NCBI RefSeq assembly: GCF_001522585.2
Contig: NZ_CP013372.1
Location: 868,001-932,000 of the forward strand
Length of the DNA: 64,000 bases
Direction of reading: 5' to 3'
Source: Burkholderia sp. NRF60-BP8
GTDB lineage: Bacteria; Pseudomonadota; Gammaproteobacteria; Burkholderiales; Burkholderiaceae
Both the position numbers and the translations under genes were made by a program. Numbering within the stretch: the first letter of the stretch is position 1; every line of letters begins with the position of its first letter. Of this stretch, positions 39,499-48,088 are shown piece after piece. The notes under the pieces were generated by a model, which saw nothing but the letters and a program-made list of their open reading frames with translations, was not told where the DNA came from and did not search any database.

Positions 39499-40800
39499 AT
39501 GACTCCGTCTGATGTTAAAGCCACGCTATCGTTCAGCGACAACTCGCCGAGCGTCGAACTGCCGATCTACAAGGGCACGATGGGCCCGGACGTGATCGAC
39601 ATCCGCAAGCTGTACGGCCAGACCGGCAAGTTCACGTACGACCCGGGCTTCATGTCGACGGCTTCGTGCAATTCGGCGATCACGTACATCGACGGCGACA
39701 AGGGCGAACTGCTGTACCGCGGCTACCCGATCGACAACCTCGCGCAAAACGCCGACTTCCTCGAAAGCTGCTACCTGCTGCTGAAGGGCGAACTGCCGAA
39801 CGCGGCACAGAAGAAGGAATTCGTCGACACCGTCACGAAGCACACGATGGTGCACGAGCAGATGCACTTCTTCTTCCGCGGCTTCCGTCGCGACGCGCAC
39901 CCGATGGCGGTGCTGGTGGCGGCCGTCGGCGCGCTGTCGGCGTTCTATCACGACTCGCTCGACATCAACGATCCGCGTCACCGCGAAGTGTCGGCAATCC
40001 GCATGATCGCGAAGCTGCCGACGCTCGTCGCGATGGCGTACAAGTTCAGCATCGGCCAGCCGTTCGTCTATCCGAAGAACGAACTGTCGTACAGCGCGAA
40101 CTTCATGCACATGATGTTCTCGAACCCGTGCGAAGAGTACAAGGTCAACGACGTGCTGGTCCGCGCGCTCGACCGTATCCTGATCCTGCACGCCGATCAC
40201 GAGCAGAACGCATCGACGTCGACGGTCCGCCTGGCCGGTTCGTCGGGCGCGAACCCGTTCGCGTGTATCGCGGCCGGTATCGCCTGTCTGTGGGGCCCGG
40301 CGCACGGCGGCGCGAACGAAGCCGCGCTGAACATGCTCGAGCAGATCGGTTCGCCGGACAACATCCCCGAATTCATCAAGCAGGTGAAGGACAAGAATTC
40401 GGGCGTGAAGCTGATGGGCTTCGGTCACCGCGTGTACAAGAACTACGACCCGCGTGCGAAGCTGATGCGCGAAACGTGCTACGAAGTGCTGAACGAACTG
40501 GGCCTGCACGACGACCCGCTGTTCAAGCTCGCGATGCAGCTCGAGAAGATCGCGCTGGAAGACGAATACTTCGTGTCGCGCAAGCTGTACCCGAACGTCG
40601 ACTTCTACTCGGGCATCGTCCAGCGCGCGCTGGGCATCCCGACGTCGATGTTCACGTGTATCTTCGCGATGGCACGCACGGTCGGCTGGATCGCACAGTG
40701 GAACGAAATGATTGCCGATCCGGAACAGAAGATCGGCCGTCCGCGCCAGCTGTTCATCGGCGATACGCCGCGCGAAGCGAAGCCGCTCAACGCACGTTAA
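39499..40800 (+). CDS. gltA: Citrate synthase
   Basis: This enzyme condenses acetyl-CoA and oxaloacetate to citrate. Its 433 residues match the hexameric, NADH-sensitive type of Gram-negative bacteria. The N-terminal [24 protein letters not shown] is typical. Catalytic His residues are in [12 protein letters not shown] and [13 protein letters not shown], with the Asp in [31 protein letters not shown] lines the active site. GAGGA precedes the ATG at 39499. The gap of 54 bases to sdhE suggests co-transcription, closed by the terminator at 40860-40891. Confidence 0.98.
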   Translation: MTPSDVKATLSFSDNSPSVELPIYKGTMGPDVIDIRKLYGQTGKFTYDPGFMSTASCNSAITYIDGDKGELLYRGYPIDNLAQNADFLESCYLLLKGELPNAAQKKEFVDTVTKHTMVHEQMHFFFRGFRRDAHPMAVLVAAVGALSAFYHDSLDINDPRHREVSAIRMIAKLPTLVAMAYKFSIGQPFVYPKNELSYSANFMHMMFSNPCEEYKVNDVLVRALDRILILHADHEQNASTSTVRLAGSSGANPFACIAAGIACLWGPAHGGANEAALNMLEQIGSPDNIPEFIKQVKDKNSGVKLMGFGHRVYKNYDPRAKLMRETCYEVLNELGLHDDPLFKLAMQLEKIALEDEYFVSRKLYPNVDFYSGIVQRALGIPTSMFTCIFAMARTVGWIAQWNEMIADPEQKIGRPRQLFIGDTPREAKPLNAR

Positions 40801-40859
40801 ACCGTGTGCGCCGCGAACGGCCGGCAGGCCGCTCGCGTCGGGCAATCGCAACGCCACGA

Positions 40860-40891
40860 CACCCCGACGGGTCAGCCCGTCGGGGTGTTTT
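40860..40891 (+). terminator. Intrinsic terminator after gltA
   Basis: A perfect 12-bp GC stem (40860-40871 with 40876-40887, loop TCAG) is followed by TTTTC. It marks the end of the sdh-gltA transcript and overlaps the end of the convergent AraC gene. Confidence 0.9.
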
Positions 40892-41868
40892 CATTTGCGC
40901 GGCCGACGCCGGCCCGATCCGGCGCGGCGCTCCAGCGACGGCGGCCGTGTGTCGAGCGCGAGCGCATCGTCGTCGGGTGCGTGGCCGTGCTGCTTGAAGA
41001 ACTGCCGGTACGCGCCGGGCGTCGTGCCGCGCGCGGCGAGGAACTGGCGATTGAAGTTCGCGGCATTCGGAATGCCGCAGCGCGCGGCCACCGTCGCGAT
41101 CGGCCAGTCGGTGCCGACGAGATGGCGACAGGCATGCGCGAGCCGCAACCGTTGCACGTAGCGGCCGACGCTTTCGCCGAGATGCCGGACGAACAGCCGT
41201 TGCAGCGTGCGTTCGGACAGGTGCGCGACAGCGGCGAGTGCGTCGATGCGCAGCGGTTCGTGGAAATGCCGGTCGATCGCGTCGAGCACGCGATCGAGGC
41301 GTTCGGCTTCGGGCGCGGCCGGATCGGCCGGCGATGGCGCACCGTCGGGCTGGCCGTACGCGTGCGCGGTGGCGAGCGGTTCGCCACCGGCTTCCGCGAG
41401 ATCGGCAAGCGTGTCGAGCGTGGCCGCGAGCCTCGCGCGCGGCGACGGATCGAGCAACAGCGGCAGGCGCGCGCGCATCGCGCGGGCCGTCTCCACGTCG
41501 AAGCGCAGGCCCGGCGCCGCGCGCCGCAGCAGCGAACGCAGCGGCGCGTATTCGACGCAGCAGTCGGCCAGCCGCCGCACCCAGTCGCCGTCGAACCAGA
41601 CGACGAGCGCGACCTCGGGCGCGTCGCGATCGATGCGCGCGTTCGACGACCACGTATGCGGCAGGTTCGGCGGCACGAGCACGAGATCGTCGTCCGCGTA
41701 GCGCGCGACATGATCGCCGATGAAGCGTTGGCCACGGCTGTTGAGCGTCAGCGTCAGTTCGTATTCGGGGTGGCGATGCCACTCGAACGGAATGCGCGCG
41801 AGCTGACGGTGATAGACGCGGATCGAACAGCCGGGCGCGAACGTCACGTGCTCGTATTGCGGTTTCAT
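40891..41868 (-). CDS. AraC-family transcriptional regulator
   Basis: The 325-residue protein has an N-terminal cupin-like ligand domain (residues 1-100, PFEWHRHPEYELTLTLNSRG with metal-type His residues, and DLVLVPPNLPHTW). Two helix-turn-helix units lie near residues 215-305 (FHEPLRIDALAAVAHLSERTLQRLFVRHLGESVGRYVQRLRLAHACRHL and TVAARCGIPNAANFNRQFLAARGTTPGAYRQFF). The ATG at 41868 follows GGAGG. It is divergent from the VOC gene at 41941 with 72 bases between, so it may control that gene, the oxygenase gene or itself. The inducer is unknown. Confidence 0.9.
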   Translation of the reverse strand: MKPQYEHVTFAPGCSIRVYHRQLARIPFEWHRHPEYELTLTLNSRGQRFIGDHVARYADDDLVLVPPNLPHTWSSNARIDRDAPEVALVVWFDGDWVRRLADCCVEYAPLRSLLRRAAPGLRFDVETARAMRARLPLLLDPSPRARLAATLDTLADLAEAGGEPLATAHAYGQPDGAPSPADPAAPEAERLDRVLDAIDRHFHEPLRIDALAAVAHLSERTLQRLFVRHLGESVGRYVQRLRLAHACRHLVGTDWPIATVAARCGIPNAANFNRQFLAARGTTPGAYRQFFKQHGHAPDDDALALDTRPPSLERRAGSGRRRPRK

Positions 41869-41940
41869 CGCGGCCTCCGGTAGGGGGCGGGCAGCGCGCC
41901 GTGGCATGATCGTGAGCGATCGTCACCACGGAGCGATGCC

Positions 41941-42330
41941 ATGTTTTCACATGTTTGCGTGGGCGTCGGCGATACGGCGCGCGCCTACGATTTCTACGCG
42001 CCGCTGTTCGCCGAACTCGGGCTGCGCCTGAAATTCCGCGAACCGGACGGCTGGTCGGGCTGGATGCCGGCCGACGCCGAGCGGCCGCTGTTCTTCTTCG
42101 GCAAGCCGCTCGATGGCCGGCCGCCCGAACCGGGCAATGGCCACACGATCGCGTTCGATGCGCCGACCCGTGCCCACGTCGACCGCTGTCACGCGCTCGC
42201 GCTGCGACAGGGCGGCGTCTGCGAGGGGCCGCCGGGCCTGCGGCCGCACTATCACCGCGACTACTACGGCGCCTATTTCCGCGACCCGGACGACAACAAG
42301 CTCTGCGTGGTCTGCCATCGTCGCGAATGA
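41941..42330 (+). CDS. VOC-family protein (glyoxalase/bleomycin-resistance fold)
   Basis: This small soluble protein has 129 residues and two beta-alpha-beta-beta-beta modules. The first metal-type His is in FSHVCVGVGDTARAYDFYAPLFAELGL. GPPGLRPHYHRDYYGAYFRDPDDNKLCVV closes the domain, but the usual Glu ligand after the DPDxN motif is replaced by Cys-Val. It may therefore not be a classic glyoxalase. Members include dioxygenases, isomerases and drug-binding proteins. Divergent from the AraC regulator gene. Confidence 0.85.
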   Translation: MFSHVCVGVGDTARAYDFYAPLFAELGLRLKFREPDGWSGWMPADAERPLFFFGKPLDGRPPEPGNGHTIAFDAPTRAHVDRCHALALRQGGVCEGPPGLRPHYHRDYYGAYFRDPDDNKLCVVCHRRE

Positions 42331-42440
42331 CGCACGATTGTCAGAATTGTATCGATCACTGGCCGGATAGTGGTGATGGCGACCCTGCGCCGACCGTACG
42401 CTGACAGCACATCACGACACGCTTCAGCGAGGAGACGACG

Positions 42441-43691
42441 ATGCAACTGACGATTGACGATCTGCCGGCCGCGATCCGCGCGGCCAAACGGGCGCTGCGC
42501 GCCGACTTGCCCGGTTATGCGGCCACGTTCCGCGAGCTGGAAGGCGACATCGCGCGGCAGGTCGACGCGATCCGCCGCGCGCACGCGCATGGCCGCGACG
42601 TGATTCCGGTCGTGCCGTTCGCGGATATCGCGGGCGGAAAGGTCGATCCGCGCGCGATTGCCGCGATCCGTACGCATGGCGCGGTCGTGATCCGCGGCGT
42701 GTTCGATGCGCGGCAGGCGCGCGACTGGAACGACGAGATCGGCGCGTATCTGGACGCGAACCGTTTCGCCGACCGGTTGCACGCGCGCGCGGAAGACCGC
42801 TATTTCGGCAACCTCGCGTCGGGCAAGCCGCAGATCTACGGCGTTTATTGGTCGAAGCCGCAGGTCGCTGCGCGCCAGTCGCCGGCGCTCACGCAGGCGC
42901 GAGTGTTCCTGAATCGCCTGTGGCGGCATGCGGACGGCGCACGTACGCATTTCGATCCCGACCGGGTGCCCGCCTATGCGGACCGGATTCGCCGCCGGCC
43001 GCCCGGTTCGACGTCACTCGGGCTGTCGCCGCATGTCGACGGCGGCTCCGTCGAGCGCTGGCTCGGCGCGAATTTTCGCCACGTCTATCGCCACGTGCTG
43101 GCCGGCCGCTGGCGCGATTACGACCCGTTCGACGCAGCGTTCCGTCCCGACGTCGAGGAGATTCCGTCGCCGGCCGTGTGCTCGATGTTCCGCACGTTCC
43201 AGGGCTGGACCGCGCTGACGCCGCAGGGGCCCGGCGACGGCACGCTGCAGCTGATCCCGGTCGCGAACGCGATGGCCTATGTCGTGCTGCGTGCGCTGCA
43301 GGACGACGTCGCCGACGACGACCTGTGCGGTGCGCGTCCCGGCCGCGCGCTGTCGATCCGGCCCGAATGGCATGCGCTGCTGCTCGACGCGCTGGTGCCG
43401 ATCCCGCACATGGCGCCGGGCGACGCGGTGTTCTGGCACGGCGACGTCGTGCATGCGGTCGAGGATGCGCATCGCGGCAGCGGCGACAGCAACGTGATGT
43501 ACATCGCCGCCGCGCCCGGCTGCGCGAAAAACGACGCGTACCTGCAACGGCAGCGTACCGCGTTCCTGCGGGGCGACAGCCCGCCCGATTTCCCGGCCGA
43601 TCATTTCGAGGTCGAGTTCGACGGGCGCGCGGGGGAGGGCGAGCTGACGGCGCTCGGCCGTGCGCAGATGGGATTCGAGCCCGGCGCGTGA
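42441..43691 (+). CDS. DUF1479 protein (YbiU-like, Fe(II)/2-oxoglutarate dioxygenase fold)
   Basis: DUF1479 proteins have a double-stranded beta-helix and are predicted oxygenases using iron and 2-oxoglutarate. The 416-residue product has the HxD half of the iron triad at His198 and Asp200 in GLSPHVDGGSVERW, and candidate distal His residues at 333 and 338 in FWHGDVVHAVED. VVIRGVFDARQARDWNDEIGAYL, YFGNLASGKPQIYGVYWSKPQVAARQSP and CSMFRTFQGWTALTPQGPGDGTLQLIPV are family marks. The substrate is unknown. GGAG at the usual spacing precedes the ATG. The gene may be controlled by the nearby AraC regulator, but no direct sign of that is seen. Confidence 0.9.
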   Translation: MQLTIDDLPAAIRAAKRALRADLPGYAATFRELEGDIARQVDAIRRAHAHGRDVIPVVPFADIAGGKVDPRAIAAIRTHGAVVIRGVFDARQARDWNDEIGAYLDANRFADRLHARAEDRYFGNLASGKPQIYGVYWSKPQVAARQSPALTQARVFLNRLWRHADGARTHFDPDRVPAYADRIRRRPPGSTSLGLSPHVDGGSVERWLGANFRHVYRHVLAGRWRDYDPFDAAFRPDVEEIPSPAVCSMFRTFQGWTALTPQGPGDGTLQLIPVANAMAYVVLRALQDDVADDDLCGARPGRALSIRPEWHALLLDALVPIPHMAPGDAVFWHGDVVHAVEDAHRGSGDSNVMYIAAAPGCAKNDAYLQRQRTAFLRGDSPPDFPADHFEVEFDGRAGEGELTALGRAQMGFEPGA

Positions 43692-43900
43692 CGCGCGGGC
43701 GGCAGGCGAAACGGCCGTGCGCGAGACGGCGAGCGGGCCGTCTGCCGAATCCGCTGCGCGGTGCGCGCAATTCGACGCAATCGGCTGTCGGTGCCGCCGA
43801 AATCGACGCGAATTGCGCAATTTGGCTTCCGATAATGGTCCGGACATCACGCCGCTGGCCAGTGCGCCGCACGGACGCGGCGCAGACCATGGAGGAGTCG

Positions 43901-44659
43901 ATGCAATTCACGCAAGCGATCGTTCGCCGTCCCGCGCCGTCCTGCGGCGCGGGTCTCACCACCGCCGCGCTCGGCGCGCCCGACTACGACAAGACGCTCA
44001 CGCAGTTCCACGCGTACTGCGCCGCGCTGCGCGGGCTCGGCGTCGAGCTGACCGAACTGCCGCCGCTGGATGCGTTTCCCGATGCGCACTTCGTCGAGGA
44101 CGTCGCCGTCGTCACGCCGGAATTCGCGGTGATCACGCGCCCCGGCGCGCCCGCCCGGCGCGGCGAGACGGTTCATGTCGAAGCGGCGCTCGCCGCCCAT
44201 CGCGACCTGCTGCCGATGCAGTCCGGCCGCCTCGACGGCGGCGACGTGATGCAGGTCGGCAAGCGCTTCTTCATCGGCCTGACGAGCCGCACCGACGCGG
44301 AAGGCATCGCCGCGTTCGACGCGCTGGTGTCGCGCCATGGCTACTCGGTCGTCGCGGTGCCGGTCGGCGCCGGCCTGCACCTGAAATCGGTCGTCAACGC
44401 GCTCGGCGACGACACGCTGCTCGTCACGGAAGCACTCGCCGCGCATCCGGCGTTCGCCGGCTATCGTCGGATCGCGATCGCGGCCGAGGACGAATACGCG
44501 GGCAACACGCTGCGCGTGAACGGCACGCTGATCACGCCGGCCGGTTATCCGCGCGTGCATGACGCGATCGCGTCGCTCGGCATGCCGCTGCACGTGATCG
44601 ACACGAGCGAGTTCCGCAAGATGGACGGCGGCCTGACTTGCCTGTCGTTGCGGTTCTAG
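43901..44659 (+). CDS. Dimethylarginine dimethylaminohydrolase (dimethylargininase)
   Basis: This guanidino-modifying enzyme converts methylated arginines to citrulline and methylamines. The 252-residue protein matches bacterial DDAH in length. The catalytic Cys247 is in KMDGGLTCLSLRF, His160 in GAGLHLKSVVNAL, and substrate or acidic residues in FPDAHFVEDVAVV and SGRLDGGDVMQVG. GGAGGAG precedes the ATG at 43901. It is followed by an Lrp regulator and an amino-acid permease, which suggests uptake and breakdown of arginine derivatives. The permease may bring in a basic amino acid. A citrullinase or arginine deiminase gene is not nearby. Confidence 0.9.
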   Translation: MQFTQAIVRRPAPSCGAGLTTAALGAPDYDKTLTQFHAYCAALRGLGVELTELPPLDAFPDAHFVEDVAVVTPEFAVITRPGAPARRGETVHVEAALAAHRDLLPMQSGRLDGGDVMQVGKRFFIGLTSRTDAEGIAAFDALVSRHGYSVVAVPVGAGLHLKSVVNALGDDTLLVTEALAAHPAFAGYRRIAIAAEDEYAGNTLRVNGTLITPAGYPRVHDAIASLGMPLHVIDTSEFRKMDGGLTCLSLRF

Positions 44660-44702
44660 CCGATTGGCGCGCGAGCGCTTCGGCCGGATAATGTGGCCCC
44701 GT

Positions 44703-44723
44703 GCGGAACGGCAGACGTTCCGC
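44703..44723. promoter_or_regulatory. 8-bp inverted repeat upstream of the Lrp gene
   Basis: GCGGAACG and CGTTCCGC, separated by five bases, form a perfect dyad between the dimethylargininase stop and the Lrp start. There is no T tract, so it is more probably an operator, perhaps for the Lrp protein, than a terminator. Inferred from symmetry and position. Confidence 0.4.
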
Positions 44724-44756
44724 GCATGAGCCACGACCCGACCGGAGCGAACGCGG

Positions 44757-45221
44757 ATGACCGACAAGAAGATGCAGCTCGACAAGATCGATCTCCGGAT
44801 CCTCGACATCCTGCGTACCGACGGGCGAATTTCCTACCGCAAGCTGTCGGAACGCGTGAACCTCACGCCGCGCCCCTGCCAGGCGCGCGTGGAGCGGCTC
44901 GAGGCGCTCGGCGTGATCGAAGGGTACCGCGCGGTGATCCACGCGCCGCGCGCGACCAAGCCGATCGTCGTGATCGCGCAGATCGTGCTGGCCGATCATG
45001 GGCGTTCGCAGGCGCCGTTCGAGGAGGAAATGCGCGCGAATCCGGCCGTGCTCGATTGCTGGCTCGTCAGCGGCACGTTCGATTTTCTCGTGCGGCTCGC
45101 GTGCGAGGATCTCGACGAATACCGGCGAATCGCGAACGCGTGGCTGGAAAGCCCGCGGTTCCGGATCGAGAAGATCGTGACGACGGCCGAACTGCAGGCG
45201 ATCAAGCGCAGCGTCGTGTGA
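44757..45221 (+). CDS. Lrp/AsnC-family transcriptional regulator
   Basis: The product has 154 residues in two domains. The helix-turn-helix is in LDKIDLRILDILRTDGRISYRKLSERVNLTPRPCQARVERLEALGVIEGYRAVI. The RAM ligand domain (about 75-150) is an alpha-beta sandwich that binds amino acids, here with VLDCWLVSGTFDFLVRLACEDLDEYRRIANAWL. It lies between the dimethylargininase and an amino-acid permease, so those are its likely targets. The ATG at 44757 has GGAG nine bases upstream. Confidence 0.92.
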   Translation: MTDKKMQLDKIDLRILDILRTDGRISYRKLSERVNLTPRPCQARVERLEALGVIEGYRAVIHAPRATKPIVVIAQIVLADHGRSQAPFEEEMRANPAVLDCWLVSGTFDFLVRLACEDLDEYRRIANAWLESPRFRIEKIVTTAELQAIKRSVV

Positions 45222-45227
45222 GGCGAC

Positions 45228-45247
45228 CGGCCCGGCAGGGCCGTTTT
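45228..45247 (+). terminator. Intrinsic terminator after the Lrp gene
   Basis: A 6-bp all-GC stem (CGGCCC with GGGCCG, loop GGCA) is followed by TTTT. It comes six bases after the lrp stop, so the permease probably has its own promoter or receives reduced readthrough. Confidence 0.65.
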
Positions 45248-45323
45248 CAACGCGAATGACCGAGTCGATCGATTTGCATTCCGAATCAAATGGGTTGGCC
45301 GGATCACAATCAGGATGAACACT

Positions 45324-46886
45324 ATGGATGCTATGCAAGCGGCAGCGGAGACGGCCGCGCCGTCCGGGGCGACGCTGAAGCGCCGTCTGCAGGGCCGCCA
45401 CATCGCGATGATCGCGATCGGCGGTTCGATCGGCACGGGGCTGTTCGTCGCGTCGGGCGCGTCCGTCGCGCAGGCGGGGCCGGGCGGCGCGATCGCCGCG
45501 TATCTCGCGATCGGGATCATGGTCTACTTCGTCGTCACGGGGCTTGGCGAGATGGCCGCGCTGATGCCGGTATCGGGCTCGTTCGCGATCTACGGCGAGA
45601 AGTACGTCGACGAAGGTTTCGGCGTCGCGCTCGGCTGGACTTACTGGTACAGCTGGGCGGTGACGATCGCGATCGAGCTGGTCGCCGCGCAGATCGTGAT
45701 GCGCTACTGGTTTCCGGCGGTGCCGGGCGTGTGGTGGGGCGCGGGGTTCCTCGTGCTGATCTTCCTGCTCAATACGCTGTCGGTGCGTGGCTTCGGCGAA
45801 TCGGAATACTGGTTCTCGCTGATCAAGGTCGTCACCGTGATCGCGTTCATCGCGGCCGGGCTGTTGATCGCGGCCGGCGTGCTCGGCAGCGGGCATACCG
45901 GCACCGGGCATACCGGCGCCGGCCATCCGGTCGGCTGGCGCAACTTCACGACCGGCGACGCGCCGTTCGTCGGCGGCGTGCACGCGATGATGAGCGTCGC
46001 GCTGATCGCCGGTTTTTCGTTCCTCGGCACCGAGCTGGTCGGCATCACGGCCGGCGAATCGGAAAACCCGCGCACGACGATTCCGCGCGCGGTGAAGCAG
46101 ATCTTCTGGCGGATCATGCTGTTCTACGTGCTCGCGATCTTCGTGATCGGCCTGCTCGTACCGTACACCGATCCGAACCTGCTGAAGAGCGACGTGACCG
46201 ACATCGGCGTGAGCCCGTTCACGCTGGTGTTCAGCCACGCGGGGTTCCCGCTCGCCGCCGGCGCGATGAATCTGGTGATCCTGACGGCCGTGCTGTCGGC
46301 CGGCAATTCCGGCACCTACGCGGCGACGCGGATGCTGTACAACCTCGCATCGGAAGGGCGCGCGCCGGCCATGTTCGCGAGGCTGTCGCCGGGCGGCGTG
46401 CCGCGCAACGCGCTGTACGCGACGATGGCCGTCGGCGGGCTATGTTTCCTCACGTCGTTGACCAACAACCAGCGCATCTATCTGTGGCTGCTGAATACGG
46501 TCGGCATCACCGGCTTCATCGCGTGGCTCGGCATCGCGGTCTGCCATTACCGGTTCCGCAAGGGGTTCCTGAAGCAGGGCTATCGGCTCGATCAACTGCC
46601 GTATCACGCGAAATGGTTTCCGTTCGGGCCGCTGTTCGCGATCGCGGTCTGCATCGTGATTTCGCTCGGCCAGGATTACCAGGCGTTCTTCGCGGCGCGC
46701 ATCGACTGGATGGAGGTGGTGTCGATCTATGTGTGGATTCCGCTGTTCGTCGCGATCTGGTGGGCGTATCGCCGCGCGCGCAAGAGCCGGCTCGTGCGCT
46801 ACGAGGAGATGGACATCGGGCCGTGGCTCACGCGCTCGGTCGAGGCCGTCGACGCGGCGGCCGCGCAGCATGGGCAGCCGCACTGA
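45324..46886 (+). CDS. Amino-acid permease (APC family, LysP-like)
   Basis: This inner-membrane proton symporter has 520 residues and 12 predicted helices. It carries the amino-acid transporter signature: LKRRLQGRHIAMIAIGGSIGTGLFVASG, then GEMAALMPVSGSFAIYGEKYVDEGFGVALGWTYW, then VSVALIAGFSFLGTELVGITAGESENPRTTIPRAVKQIFWRI. This pattern is typical of the lysine permease LysP group. Helices 5 and 6 are separated by a His/Gly-rich loop coded by a 15-bp tandem repeat (45892-45921). ATG 45324 is eight bases after CAGGA; ATG 45315 overlaps it. The position after dimethylargininase and Lrp genes suggests uptake of a basic or methylated amino acid. Confidence 0.9.
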   Translation: MDAMQAAAETAAPSGATLKRRLQGRHIAMIAIGGSIGTGLFVASGASVAQAGPGGAIAAYLAIGIMVYFVVTGLGEMAALMPVSGSFAIYGEKYVDEGFGVALGWTYWYSWAVTIAIELVAAQIVMRYWFPAVPGVWWGAGFLVLIFLLNTLSVRGFGESEYWFSLIKVVTVIAFIAAGLLIAAGVLGSGHTGTGHTGAGHPVGWRNFTTGDAPFVGGVHAMMSVALIAGFSFLGTELVGITAGESENPRTTIPRAVKQIFWRIMLFYVLAIFVIGLLVPYTDPNLLKSDVTDIGVSPFTLVFSHAGFPLAAGAMNLVILTAVLSAGNSGTYAATRMLYNLASEGRAPAMFARLSPGGVPRNALYATMAVGGLCFLTSLTNNQRIYLWLLNTVGITGFIAWLGIAVCHYRFRKGFLKQGYRLDQLPYHAKWFPFGPLFAIAVCIVISLGQDYQAFFAARIDWMEVVSIYVWIPLFVAIWWAYRRARKSRLVRYEEMDIGPWLTRSVEAVDAAAAQHGQPH

Positions 46887-46912
46887 TCTCCCGCCGCGCC
46901 GCGCGGCGATGG

Positions 46913-46937
46913 AGCCGGCCGAATCGGATGGCCGGCT
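46913..46937. terminator. Hairpin between convergent permease and LysR genes
   Basis: An 8-bp GC stem (46913-46920 with 46930-46937) has a 9-base loop. It sits 26 bases after the permease stop. There is no clear T tract on either strand. Confidence 0.45.
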
Positions 46938-46969
46938 GCCGTTGAAACGCGTCGCGCCGTCCCGCGCGT

Positions 46970-47884
46970 TCAGTGTGTCTGCTGCAATTGCGCCTTCATG
47001 AAATCCACCCACGCGCGCACTTTCTGCGGCACGTGCCGCGTCGCGACGTACAACGCGTAGACGTTTTGCCGCGGAAAGCGGTATGCGGGCAGCGCGTCGA
47101 CCAGCGCACCGCTGGCGAGATCGTCGCGCACGAGCCATTCGGGCAGCAGCGCGACGCCGCTGCCCTGGCGCGCCAGTTCGCACAGCACCGACGCGTTGTC
47201 GACGACGATGCGCGGTTTCGCGTGCGGCCGGAACGCATGCTCGTTGCCCGCGCGATCGGTGAGCGTCCATTCCGCGATTCGTTCGAGCCGACTGTGGCCG
47301 AGCTGCGGCAGGCGCGCCAAAGCGTCCGGCGACGCCGGTTGCGGAACGCCGGTGCGCGCCGGCAGGTCGGGCGCCATCACGGGCAGCACGTCGTACGTGC
47401 CGAGGCAGACGCCGCGATACGGCAGGTCGCGAAAGTGCTCGTGGCGGCCGAGCCGGATCGCGACGTCGAAGCGGTCGCGCACGAGGTCCGCCTGTGACGT
47501 ATGCGTTTCGAGCCGGACGCGCAACGCCGGATGCCGCGCGGTAAATGCATGCAGCGCCGGGGCGAGGATGCGTGCCGCATATTCGACCGTCGACGTCACG
47601 CGCAGGATGCCCTCCATCCCGCCATGTTCGCCGCGCACCTCGTCGATCGCGCCTTCGGCTTCGTCGAGCACGCGTAGGCAGCGTCGGTAGAACCGCTCGC
47701 CGGCATCGGTCAGCTCGACGCGCCGCGTGGTGCGCGTGAGCAGCGTCACGCCGAGCTCGGCTTCGAGCTGCTTGATGTTGAAGCTGACGGCCGCGCGTGC
47801 CTGGTTCAGCGCGGTCGCGGCGGCCGTGAACGAGCCCGCCTCGACCACGGCGCGGAAGACGACGAAACGATCGAGGCTCACCAT
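46970..47884 (-). CDS. LysR-family transcriptional regulator
   Basis: The 304-residue protein has the N-terminal HTH SLDRFVVFRAVVEAGSFTAAATALNQARAAVSFNIKQLEAELGVTLLTRTTRRVELTDAGERFY. The effector domain (about 90-300) starts with EGILRVTSTVEYAARILAPALHAFTARHPALRV and includes ELVRDRFDVAIRLG-type and GSGVALLPEWLV motifs. The group resembles regulators that also repress or activate neighbouring exporter genes. It is divergent from an MFS exporter gene starting at 48089, a likely target. The inducer is unknown. Confidence 0.9.
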   Translation of the reverse strand: MVSLDRFVVFRAVVEAGSFTAAATALNQARAAVSFNIKQLEAELGVTLLTRTTRRVELTDAGERFYRRCLRVLDEAEGAIDEVRGEHGGMEGILRVTSTVEYAARILAPALHAFTARHPALRVRLETHTSQADLVRDRFDVAIRLGRHEHFRDLPYRGVCLGTYDVLPVMAPDLPARTGVPQPASPDALARLPQLGHSRLERIAEWTLTDRAGNEHAFRPHAKPRIVVDNASVLCELARQGSGVALLPEWLVRDDLASGALVDALPAYRFPRQNVYALYVATRHVPQKVRAWVDFMKAQLQQTH

Positions 47885-48088
47885 GGTCGGGGTGCGGTTC
47901 TGTCGGTGTATGGAATCGCCCGAAGGGTACCCGAATGTGCGGTCGCGTGCGATGCGTCGAGCATTGCGGCGTGGCCGCACACGATCCGATTGTCAAAATT
48001 TTTCGACCGGACCGGTCGCATCCGGCCGCTTACCGGCCCGGCTGCCGGCCTCTACACTGCGGCGTTTCGTGATGCCCCGGCCGCCGCC

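Noticed and set aside
45892..45921. 15-bp tandem repeat in the permease gene as a phase-variable site
   Set aside because: Fifteen bases keep the frame and there are only two full copies, so it is a loop-length variation at most.
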